Positions 1 through 10,087 of a DNA stretch of 64,000 nt are shown piece after piece; within the stretch, counting starts at the first letter, position 1; every line of letters begins with the position of its first letter. The stretch is from Zychaea mexicana (lineage: Eukaryota; Mucoromycota; Mucoromycetes; Mucorales; Lichtheimiaceae). Location of the stretch: contig NW_026516683.1 of NCBI RefSeq assembly GCF_025766255.1, forward strand, positions 372,001 through 436,000, in the 5' to 3' direction. Below the pieces are notes generated by a model. That model was given only the letters and a program-made list of their open reading frames with translations. It was not told where the DNA came from and did no database searches. The translations under genes were made by a program, and so were the position numbers.

Positions 1-2190
1 TCGTTTGGTGAGGGTGGGGGTGAGGGCATTTTTTAACAAAATTCTGGTTTGCCACCAAGCTGTCTACCGAGCCCCCAACGACATAGCGGCTGCGTGCCTT
101 ATTGGTGATGGGAAGCTAAAAATTGGAGTCTATGGTGACTTTGAGCGACAGGCAGACAATATAATGAAACTTTGTTTGATGCTAGTGGGAATTACTGGGG
201 AGAGTAATATAGGTATCGCCAAATAGCTTGCTTTGAACAACTGTTGATGACATCTGCTCCTAGCGATGAAGGATGCTTTGACAGATGGGTCCGTCTTAGT
301 CAGTTTTGGCCGAATACTGTTGGTTTGATTGCTCAATATTGGGAGTAGTGTGCTGAGGAAGAACGTATCGTATTTGATTGTATTGCTCGTTGTGTCATAC
401 TTCCTGACTTTGCCAAGTACCGCGTAACTCTAATATAATCTCGATTTCCGAGCGTATGTGTGTACCATATATCATACGAGCACATTGGCTCTGAGCTTGT
501 ACAAGTGCTCATGGTCGTGCTTCGTGAAGGCCCTGATAACAGCCACACTCCGAATTGGGTTGAAAGGATGTCTGACAGTAGACGAGATAGACCAGAAGGG
601 CTGAGGTGTGTACTATTGAGTGTGCTCATGCTGGTTATTGGCAAGCGTGTTGCATTGTATAAGTAATACATTCATACACACAAACGGAGTAAGTATTTCC
701 ATGAATATCCACAATTTCACAGTCGCTTATTGTTATTAACAGTTCTAACAATCACAAAACTTCTTCCATTTTCTAGCAAAGCCAATGACGATGTTAACTA
801 TGTCAAAGTGTATGGGATTATACTACAACGAGTTACAATGATGGTATGTCTTCACTTACGCTACCGACACCGTAACAAGTCAGCACCACCACTTACGGGT
901 GAAATAACGCTATCAACAAATAAGCTGACTTCTTTATGAATGTATGTTCGAACACGCTCACAAGCAGTATACGGCATATAATATGTGGTCAATATCCAGC
1001 CCCTGGAGGCAAATTATTGACCAGTGTTGTCAATATACTCAGGTTCTTGGAATCGAATTTTCATGTAACAAGTATAATTATGATTACTGCGAGCTAACAG
1101 TTGTCAATACATTAAATATTCACGTTTGAAATTATTATCATAGGGCTTTTATGGTCCCCTTCGTACTTTCCAAACTCTCTATGGAATGCACGCGCTCTTA
1201 AGATATTAGACCGGAAAAAGAGCTATTAACAATCAACACGAACCATTTCAAAAACGACAACTTATTATGACAACAGCCAAGATACAATTTCTAAGTGCAA
1301 CAGAAATTATGGTCAGTAGTACTGGTGTGACTACTTTAGTAGCACGCTTTTCAAAAGTAACTCTGATTGTCTTTCTAACTTTGTTTTACCACCTTAATGA
1401 TGTATACAGCACCTCCTCCATTGATTCAGCTGTCTGAGCAAGTTTGTTTCTACTCGGCCGATCGTTTTTCAAATGATAAATATTTAGAAGGACTGACGCT
1501 TTAATATATGGCCTTTGTAACGACGTGCTGCTGTAGCGTACATCAGACGCCGTCGCACAATATCCTGTTTTTTACAACCGTATATACTTCTTTTACTGCA
1601 GTTGCTAAGCATCATTGACGTAATGCGCACCAACCCATTTAGTGTACTTCCTATGATGCAGCAACAACCTTCTTCATTACACCTTACTGATAACAACAAT
1701 ACATCCATAGCAATATTTATGTATATTGTTGATCTTGAAAACAGTATAAATATGGACCCCTTTTATTGAATATAACATATCTATCTGCTCCTCTATCTTT
1801 ACGTTACAATCTTACAAAAAGGACGACACATGTCACAGCATGTTTCTCTGTCCGAAACATGAACGAATGAGTTCCACGAACCAGTTGCATGCATTGTCCG
1901 TGTACCTTTTAATTCCTTTGTGCTTACAAGAAGTTAGCACACCATCGCAATGACACTTCTTTAGAAACCAAAACCATACAGCACCAATCCCTTCAACTCC
2001 TTCCATCATTATTCATTGATCTTCAACAGATATGTAATCATAGTAGTAATATAGATATTGTGTATAATCCTGGCTCTTATAAGTTGATTAAAGGGTATAA
2101 TTACCTTTGGAACAACAATTGCAACAAAGATAATCAATCAATTACCTGCATACTCTTTTCTATCTCTTCTCTTATGCCCTGGCTAGGGGT
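1..2190. other. Gene-poor AT-rich region
   Basis: I see no supported gene here. Short open frames occur on both strands, but none has recognisable domains, a consistent intron pattern or coding-like composition. The first 700 bases hold several overlapping frames broken by stops, which may be an old mobile-element remnant, but no family motif could be read. Confidence 0.5.
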
Positions 2191-2195
2191 CGCAA

Positions 2196-2312
2196 TTGGA
2201 CGGGTCGGGTCGGGTCAAGGGTCTGACCCGTTGACCCACGGGTCAAGAAAACACTGACCTGACCCGACCCGTTCAACCCGACGGGTCATAACTCGGGTTG
2301 ACGGGTCAATAC
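2196..2312. repeat. GGGTC-rich repeat patch with inverted arms
   Basis: About 115 bases are built from GGGTC and its complement GACCC. The left arm has tandem ACGGGTCGGGTC units. About 60 bases further on the complement CGACCCGACCC-type sequence appears, so the two halves can pair into a long imperfect hairpin. The surrounding DNA is AT-rich, so the patch stands out strongly. It does not match an ordinary telomere repeat. It may be the hairpin end of a mobile element or a minisatellite. Confidence 0.7.
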
Positions 2313-3523
2313 TGATTTCGATTTGGTGACGAAGGAAGTGTCAATCAACCTGAACTTGAGCACTGGAAGTACAAAACTCCATATGTATATACACAGCTCT
2401 CCAAGATGATGGCGCACAAATTCCTGGCAGTACTAGCAACATCTACTTTGTGTGCAATTGTTTCTAAAGGTAAAGGATTTTGTGCCGTCAGAAAGGAATC
2501 GCTTGGGTTCACATGTATTAAAGAAAGCTTAATGGTTAAAGTAGTGTGGTTGAAGTTGACTTCCTTGCACGCCCCTAATTCTTTTCCCTTTTTCCTTTTC
2601 TTTTCACTTCTTCCTTCTTCCTTTATATTTCTTTTCTCAATTCCTTTTCAGTCTTTTGTCAAATCTCGTCTCTTACTGCCACCCTCTATTGTCCGTTCTC
2701 ATCATTGTACTATTGCTGCTTCTTTATTTCCTTTTACATATATCGCTTATAGCTTACTGATCCTTTACTCTTGAGTACAAAATATTAGAGTATGATATTA
2801 AGGTTTTTTCAGGTTTTTAAGGTGTATTGAGGTTTTTCCTTTCCTACAGGGATGTAAGTACCTTAGAGAATAGAAAGAGAGATCACAAAAGAGTAAGAGT
2901 AGAATAAAAGATAATTTGAAAGAGCAGTTTATTGTATGCGATGAGAGGGGATATTTATATGTTTTGTCTAAACTGCTGCGGTAATGATGAATGATAATAT
3001 GATATAAAAGTATACAAATAACGATGACAAAGAATAGCTGCGCAGCAAGCAATGATGTAATAGTTGACTGCGCGACAAAAGGAAAAGTAGCTGTGGACCG
3101 CAGCAAGCAAGAAGTATATCAAAGAAGGGCCAGATTTGGCTGGTCTTTCCTTTTTCCTTTTGTGACACCTGTCTATCATTTGAATACGTAGTCGCTTCTC
3201 GTTAACACACGTAGTTGTCCATTGCTTGAACACGTATTAGTCTCTCATCACAACACATAGCCATCATAGCATATCTAGTAACAATAGAAAACATATAAAT
3301 ATCCCCTTCATCATCAAGCAAAAACATTATCTTCCAAGTCATCTTTTATTCTTTTCTTATCCTTCTGTTATCTCTCATTCTATTGGCTGCGGTATTGATC
3401 TGCCAAAAAGACTTCGACACAAAAAGGAAGTATGTGTTACATGAAAACTATGGTTATGACAAGAACATTAAAAAAACCACTTTACAGTGAGAACGAGCCA
3501 TACTGACTGTAATTAAGCAAAGA
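2313..3523. other. Intergenic region, no supported gene
   Basis: The region is pyrimidine-rich around 2570-2770 and A-rich around 2800-3000. The open frames here are low complexity. A T-run on the minus strand (about 3468-3475, seen as A on the plus strand) lies some 50 bases past the 3' end of the tRNA and could serve as its Pol III terminator. Confidence 0.5.
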
Positions 3524-3606
3524 TGAAGAGAGTGGGATTCGAACCCACGCCTCCGAAGAGATCAGGGCCTTAACCTGACGCCTTAGACCAACTCGGCCAT
3601 CTCTCC
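3524..3606 (-). tRNA. tRNA-Leu (anticodon AAG)
   Basis: The minus strand folds into a full tRNA. The seven-base acceptor stem GGAGAGA pairs with TCTCTTC (one G-U) and the discriminator is A. The D-arm has the A-box-like TGGCCGAGTTGGTCTAAGGC. The anticodon stem TCAGG/CCTGA encloses the loop TTAAGGC, giving anticodon AAG. A long class II variable arm follows, then the T-arm GTGGGTTCGAATCCCAC. The class II arm and the AAG anticodon agree on leucine (codon CUU). No intron is visible. CCA is not encoded, as expected for a eukaryotic nuclear tRNA. Confidence 0.95.
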
Positions 3607-4207
3607 ACGATTCTTCGTCTCTCTATTACCTTTTTTTTAAAGTGACCTACATACTTTTTATATTATATTATATTTTCGCTCAAAACTCTTAAGAAAACTA
3701 CAAAAAACCCCCAAAAAATCAGTAAAAATAGCACCCTCAACACCCACACCACCGAACAGTACCAACAACACGCCCACCAACAGCCAAGTGTCCAGCGACA
3801 TTTCGCAATTGCACTCATCCCCATCTAGTGAAATCCATTCAGCATTAGCAGCCCCCATTCCATCATGCCCTAAGTGATTGCTTGCACCAATCTCACATAC
3901 CTGTGTGGCCATCAACAATCCCCGCATTCAAAAAAAATCGGACATCATCTCTGCGCTCAACAATTGTAAAAAATTGTCAAACGAAATGACTAAAGCGCCG
4001 AAAACAAGAGGGAGCTACCCCTTACAAACAGCCTTTGAACCCCGAGTTCATTAAAACTATGGAATAGAACTTAGCCAGAAGTGTTGAAAAAGATATTGAT
4101 AAAGAAGAGAATAGATGATACTAAAGAGAATAGAAGATAAAGAGAATAGAAAATAAAAAGAGTTAGAGAAGGACTTCATGGAAAATAACATTTCGGGTGT
4201 TTTGGCC
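3607..4207. other. Helitron-adjacent AT-rich region, no gene
   Basis: This lies downstream of the helicase remnant on the minus strand. It holds A/T-rich runs and a degenerate GAGAATAGA-type repetition around 4100-4160. An 89-codon minus-strand frame at 3658-3927 has a hydrophobic stretch but no recognisable domain. No clear Helitron 3' hairpin plus CTRR end was identified. Confidence 0.4.
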
Positions 4208-5075
4208 TTACTGACCTATGATACTTGAGTTCTCAGGATCTAACATGATTCTGATGGATGAAGGGGTGCGGACGCGCGACATGGCTACATAGAGTAGACC
4301 ATGCGTGAAAGGAGGCTCAGGTAATTATAGGCCAACAGTGTTGAAAGTTTGACCCTGTGCCTTATTGATGGTCATTGCAAATGCGAATGCCAGGCGAACA
4401 GGGAATTTTGCGTGCGTTTGAATTGAATAGGAGAGCGTGTTTGCGATGGTGTGAGTGTTATGTGGGGGATCAGGACAACAATGTTGCCGGCATGAGGTCC
4501 AGTGGCTATTTCAGCTTCAAGTACATATCTTTGAAAAGAGCGTACAATCAGCCATGTCCCATTGCAGAGACCACTTTGGGTGTGAAAGTTTCTCAAAAGC
4601 GTAATTCGGCAACCGACTTTGAGTTTTAGCAAGTGTGATGGGAGGTCGGATGGATTCATGGAATTGAGCAGCTCTGGTGGGTATGTGACTTGATCCTCTG
4701 GATCATCCACAGTATCTGCGCTTGGGAATTTGTGGATGGTGCCTAGGAAATGGTCGAGTATCAGATCGTTGATTGTTGTAACATCGATATTCTTTAGAGT
4801 CAAGATAGAGCGACTGATGAGGTAATCGCGATCCACGTGTGATGCGTTCAGGTCGCCGTAAATGGCTTCTATAAGCTCGTACGTGTTGTAATATGGCATG
4901 AGCATTTGATCTGGTAGCTGGACTCTGTCATCGGTGTTTGGCATCAACAGCTCAGCACCATCACCAATGTGAAGTAAATATTGCACAAACTTGCGAAGTT
5001 CGTTTGCATCATTGGTGTTGGCAGCTTGTTGGAGCGTATATTGGTTTCAAGGCGATGGACGGTGACACTGGCCTA
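4208..5075 (-). pseudogene. Helitron PIF1-like helicase C-terminus, decayed
   Basis: The minus strand encodes the C-terminal part of a Helitron-type Pif1-family helicase. An intact block (about 4405-5035) reads through LLHIGDG, an SLTP-like MNPSDLP segment, LKVGCRITLLRN and GLCNGTWLIVRSFQ, all typical of these proteins. The conserved tail follows in another frame: MTINKAQGQTF near 4340-4375, then LPEPPFTHG and YVAMSRVRTP. Three lesions are visible: a frameshift near 4405 before FPVRLAFAF, a TAA in place of an expected Tyr codon just after NTVGL (near 4330), and a frameshift near 5036 after HRLETNI. The Rep domain and the Walker A part are absent. It is a dead fragment of a rolling-circle transposon. 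Confidence 0.88.
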
Positions 5076-6015
5076 AATTGATGAGCGATTTAGGCACTGC
5101 TGTACGATTTGTGAGCGCGATGCATTTGATATCACAGGAAGGACCTTTTATTAAATACTTCACTGTGAGTATCAATCCATAACAATTAATTTAGCAATAA
5201 ATTGCTAATTAATTTTAGTTATGTCTTTCACTGTCAAGCTAGCCTGCGTCCAAGTATTCCTTGGCTAGAGAAGGGACTTGCTCATTACCATTCCGCCACT
5301 ATAAGAATTGAATTAAACATAAAAGAATATTATATTTTAAACAGTTTAAACATGTTTATACAAAACTAAACATATTATATGAATTAAAAAAAAATAAAAA
5401 AAATATTTTAAACGTTTCAAAAATAAAAAAAATTATAATCTAATTTTTTATTTTTTCCTAAATATGTTTAAACAATTATATATATTCAATTAATGAAACC
5501 TTTTTTAAACTATTATTAAGGATTAACACCCTGTAAGTACTACCGCTTAATAGTAAAAGAATGCAAAGTAGAAGAGAGGATACAATGTTGGATACCTGAC
5601 AAAAGTCATTACCAAAGGCCATAATATTTCTACCAAATACAACATTGGTAAGCATAGGATCATCATGTCTCATGAGATCTTGGATACTCCGTACTGTATA
5701 CATAGTGTAGTGAATACATTGATACTTGTATTCAGCATGTTTAAAGCGATGGCACTTCTCAGATGATGAAGGATTTGAAGTGAGCTTCACATCATGCTAA
5801 TGACGGTTATTCCCTTGAGTCTTTCCTCGATGCGATACCCATCTACTCACACAGTCATACATTCATGTAGAATAAATTCTCTGATCTGGAGGAGCTACAC
5901 ACCTCGGCGCGTCATAAACGTCAGAGAGTAATCTGATTGGATAGAATGAACTGGCTCGAATGCCGCGTAGCATGTGTGTTCATTACTACTATATAACTGC
6001 GCAGCCGCAGCAATC
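5076..6015. other. AT-rich intergenic region
   Basis: Bases 5290-5480 are extremely A/T-rich with runs of A and TTTAAAC-like words repeated. A 104-codon minus-strand frame at 5476-5790 has no recognisable motif. I see no supported gene. Confidence 0.45.
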
Positions 6016-8100
6016 ATGCCGCTCTTCTTCCTCTTCGTCAACTTTTCTAAACCAAAGCTATTCAAGGTGAGTGTCATTGGAACAGATTAGAGGATCGGAG
6101 AGTGTATGTTTATGGTGGTGAGTGAGAAGAGTGTATGCAACCGGTTGTGAGTATACAGTGATTTCTTTAAGATCCGTTTATCTCACTTTCTTTCTTTTTT
6201 GACACAGACTTTCTTTCGTCTTAACCTGGTCCTTCTCCACTCAAAGCACAAATGCAAAAGTAAGTACAGTACAATATGGAAAGTGTGAAGTGTACTTTGA
6301 GGTTTTGCATGTGGATGTGATATACGAAAGAAGATCTGAATTTCGACGTGTCTAAAGAAGTGTGTGTACAGCATACAGTCGCTAATGTTATCCTCCTTTC
6401 TTCTCTGCTAGTACTATAGGATTCTGACTTTTTGAAATGGTTGGTTCGGTTTGGTGTTTGCATCCTACCCTTAAACATAAGCAACAACTGTAAGTACGGT
6501 AGGGAATGAAATGTGAGGATGAGTTGGAGAGAAGTCGAGTGTCTGTTGGAGGTGCTGATGCCATGACGTGTCAGGAATAGTTGCATATTAAGAACAGCCT
6601 GCTCATAATCTTTCTTCTTTTCATTCTACTTCAGGTTTCGCTTTATGCTGGTTGGGTTAATTGTGTCCTGCGGACAAATAACAGATAGTAAGTATAAGCA
6701 AAAGGGGACTTGAACATTGGTATGATAGGTGAGTAGGATGACATGGGTGTTGGGGATGACGCGTCAAAGGTGTGCAGTGTGTACAGCAGCGTGACGGGAA
6801 AGGGCTCCTGACCATGACGTATGCAATATGGCAGTCTCTCAAAAAAGTTTTCTTTCTCTCCTCCCCTTTCTTCTCTTATTCTTTTTTCAAAATTGGTCAT
6901 CCCCTTCTTGCTTTTCCTCTCTCTAACTCAAGGCTCTCTTCCTCCAAGCCAAGGATGTCATAATAGTAAGTATCGCTGTGCTTGTGTTTGTCTTTGCGTG
7001 TTTGAAGAACCAGGAAGATGTCTGCCGTGACATGTCAAAAAGTGTATGCAGCTGCTCATAGATGTTTTCTTTTTTCTAATAGAGGATGGCTCTGCGGTGA
7101 TCTGTTTGAACTTGGATTGGCTTAAACCCCATCTCTCTCTGTCTATAACTTTGCTGTGAAACGACAAAACAAATGTAAGTCAGCTTGGGATGGAGGAGGA
7201 TGGTAATGCCGTGTCAAAAATAAAGATAGCACAGTGGGTGCAGCCCTCTAATGATCTTTTTTTTTATCCAGCTAGAAGAAGTGTTTCTGTCTTGGCTGTG
7301 ATTCTCTGCTCTGCTCTGGCCGTGTGCTTGGCTCTCCTGTGTCTCATCGTAGAAGTATGGGTAAGCATAGCACGATAGAATCTTGTATGTGTGTGGTTTA
7401 ACAGTTTCCCATTAACTGTTCATCTCTTTTGTTTCTCGGAATGGCGATAGTGCACAGACACCTCCATGCTAGTCAAGATTGATGCTCCACTGTCATCCCG
7501 CTCTTAGAAGCCGACCTGTCAAGTAGTCCATCGGCTGTGGTCAAGATCTATCCATCCATCTGGACGGTGGCGTGTGCTTTTTGCTTTGACTTGGACCTGA
7601 GGAAGTCGTTAAAAGCCTCATCTTCTTCTTTGCTACATATATATTTTATCCCCCCCCTTCTCCCCTTGCTCTGACCCAGGAAGTCGTTAAAAGCGTCTAT
7701 TGCGTTCTTTATATAGTTTATCCCCCTCCTCTCCCCTCCCCCTTTGCTTTTCTCTCACAGTTCCAAGTAGCCTCTGTCTCGACCCATCTTCGGATGTTGC
7801 ATCGTTTCACGCGAACGGCTGTTTTTTTTTACTCAGGCAGCCTGCGGGCGTAAGTCCTGCTTTATCTTCAATTTCCCCGTGCCCACGGGTCAAAAGTGCG
7901 GCCGAGGTCCCTCATGAATTTGGGGAATGCTTTGCGTAAGTACTTGCTTTCTCTCTCTCACTCTCCGTGCGCGGGTGGAATTATATGGAAAGAGCGGAGG
8001 TTCCTTTTTGGGATTTTTCAGCTAACTTTCAAAGATTTTAATAATATAGATAACAGCCTAATTTCTACAGAGAATTGTGCGTAGCCCATGATAGCAGTAG
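6016..8100 (+). ncRNA. Multi-intron locus without an open frame; repeated introns
   Basis: At least seven GT-AG introns can be read in series: 6067-6207, 6260-6411, 6490-6634, 6688-6932, 6966-7082, 7175-7271 and 7361-7450; another probable one is 7935-8057. Most begin with GTAAGT and end in a pyrimidine tract plus AG. The exons between them are 33-92 bases and contain stops in all frames (for example 6412-6489), so the spliced product does not look coding. Introns 2 to 6 each carry a copy of a TGACGTGTCA-like word followed by a GTGTATGCAGC-like stretch and a CTAAT/CTCAT branch-like site. The locus looks like a spliced long non-coding RNA built by tandem duplication of an exon-intron unit. A snoRNA host gene is one possibility, but no convincing C/D or H/ACA boxes were found. 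Strand is inferred from splice signals. Confidence 0.4.
7591..7750 (+). repeat. Tandem duplication, period 78 bases
   Basis: The word GGAAGTCGTTAAAAGC occurs exactly at 7601-7616 and again at 7679-7694. Each copy is followed by a T/C-rich segment ending in TTTATCCCCC and then a second C/T-rich run. The unit sits within the last part of the non-coding multi-intron locus. Confidence 0.75.
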
Positions 8101-8229
8101 CAATGTGTGCAAGGAAGTTAAGATTTTTCCTAAAGGGCTTTGGCGTAGTAGTACATTGTGATCTCTAATTTTGTTTGGCTCGTAACATTGGAACGTTAAG
8201 ACTAATTCGTGCAACCATCGAAACAGAGC

Positions 8230-8237
8230 TATAAAAG
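8230..8237 (+). promoter_or_regulatory. TATA box (TATAAAAG)
   Basis: TATAAAAG lies 81 bases upstream of the ATG at 8318 and is followed by a pyrimidine-rich leader ending in AACCAAGCAAC before the start codon. This fits a focused core promoter for the gene that begins at 8318. Confidence 0.6.
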
Positions 8238-8317
8238 TATTCATCCTTTTGGAGAAATCTGAAAAGAAGGTTCTTTTCTCTCCCTCTCATTTTCATTACA
8301 AACGAAAACCAAGCAAC

Positions 8318-10087
8318 ATGAGCACCAATACGCGATCACCGGTAAGCAAGCAAAATCTGTACATTATCTTATGAGACCACTAGAGATGCAACCGATAGTG
8401 TTTAACAACACGGCGTTCCTTGGTTTGATATTTTAAGGTACCTGTAGCAAGCACGAGTACTGATACAGTGCAATCTCACCAATCATCAGCAATGGGAACA
8501 GGTGCAAGTGGGTTTGGCTATCAAGACGCAAACACTGGTACAAACGAATATATTTCGAAGAAAGCTGAGCTGGCAAAGCTAAGTGAAGACGAGATACGGA
8601 TTGTACAGCTTTTTCGACCTGGTGCCATCCGCGATCCGAGCTATCGACGGGTAGCGTTATCAGCCATCGAATACATGAAGGACGTTAAAGAGCAAATGAT
8701 TGACGAGATCAGACACCAGCCAGACTATGCTATGGAGCCTCCCGATACGGATGCAGAACAGCTCAACAGCGTACATTATTATATGGATGGAAAGCGACAA
8801 AAAGTACCACGCAGAAAAATCGACCAAGCATTCCTATTCCGCGCCAGCCCAGATTCAGTGGTAGCATCACCCATTACGGGAGACGATTCCACTGGCACAA
8901 GCCCATCTGACTCTACCGGCAACCCTCACCGTCACTTTAATAGCGACCACGCTATCTCTGACTATGACGAGTTAATTCGTATTGCAAGCGACCCTGCGCG
9001 GCATCGCAGAGCGACAGTCAACAAATTAAAGGCCCTCGGTTTGGAACCCTTGTTTCAACGATTACGGCGCATAGAGAGTAAACCGTCAGTGTTTACGGAG
9101 CTGCAGGATGTCATGAAGTTTATACGTGGATTGGAGCCACCAGCACCTCCAAGACGATCGACCACGAGTGTAACACAAACATCTTCACCACCTACCTCAA
9201 TGGTTGAAACACACTTCTCAATATCAATGCGACGGCGGATCCTAGAAGAGAGCAATATCAGCGCCAACGAGCTTTCAGATCAACATCGTCAACAGTGGAG
9301 TATATGGGAACGTAATCTGATTTGGTTTGTCCATACCGCCAACACACTTGTGGGCACGTTTCACGGCCACTTGCCCTACCATTGGTTGAATCCAGATTAT
9401 CTCAACAGGGAATGGAGGGACGGCCCTGAGGTCAAAAAGCTTCCTCGGATACCCACTTTAGAAGAATTCGACCGATCCCGCTATTCAATTAGTGCGTTTC
9501 CTCGTATCAAATACGGCATCAAGGTCATCGGTAAAGAAGTATCTCTGCAGGTGCTGTCACTTACGGATTTCCGCTATCGTATCGAAGACATGAACCAGGC
9601 GGAAAATCATGTTATGTGGAACTATTATCGGGATAGCATCCTTAAACTGTCCAAGCTTATTCCCAACAAGCGATCATTTGATGTTGCCATTGACGTAGGA
9701 ATGATCCCTGAAGATATGAAGAGCATGGTGGACTTTACATGGTGGACCACCAACGTGATCAAGTTTGGAAGGGATGTTGAGCGAAGCATAAAAGTGTTCG
9801 ACTCTAATAATAGCGGCATTAGCGTTGGCAATAGCAGTGGAGCAGGAGGAGCAGGGATTGTCATTGGCAAAGACACATATGACTTGTTCGACGACCTTCA
9901 CAAGGAATATTACAGTTTTGTCAAAACAGTGCGACGGGATACGGGCGAGCAACTCAAGTACAATCCGGTACAATTTATTCTCAATATAATCATGGCTATC
10001 TTGACGCTCGCAGGTGTCGTTTTTGCAATTACTGGAATCATTCAAGTGCTTCAAGGATTTTGTGCTTTCGGAGATCAATACTGCTAA
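8318..10087 (+). CDS. Putative tail-anchored protein of unknown function
   Basis: Two exons, 8318-8341 and 8438-10087, give 557 residues. The first exon encodes only MSTNTRSP; the intron (GTAAGC...AAG) joins in frame to a long exon. I do not recognise the family. The N-terminal 170 residues are charged and partly low in complexity (Thr/Ser/Pro). The middle is mostly helical-looking with conserved-looking aromatic segments such as WSIWERNLIWFVH and HYHWLNP-like PYHWLNPD. A single hydrophobic segment near the C-terminus (about residues 517-540, FILNIIMAILTLAG...) is followed by a short tail ending in QYC. This arrangement suggests a tail-anchored membrane protein with a cytosolic N-terminal domain. 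A TATA box lies 81 bases upstream of the ATG. The start is supported by the splice junction, because the long exon alone has no ATG at its beginning. Confidence 0.82.

Noticed and set aside
2406..2774. 122-codon plus-strand frame
   Set aside because: It is mostly a pyrimidine-rich tract read as Phe/Leu/Ser; no signal or family.
3658..3927. 89-codon minus-strand frame with a hydrophobic stretch
   Set aside because: It lies beside a dead Helitron, lacks homologous motifs and has A/T-run composition.
6183..6900. Minus-strand frames of 60-120 codons
   Set aside because: They run antisense across clear plus-strand splice signals and are low complexity.
6067..7450. Box C/D or H/ACA snoRNAs inside the repeated introns
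   Set aside because: CTGA and TGATGA-like words occur only sporadically, not in each intron, and introns 5-7 are too short for a two-hairpin H/ACA RNA.
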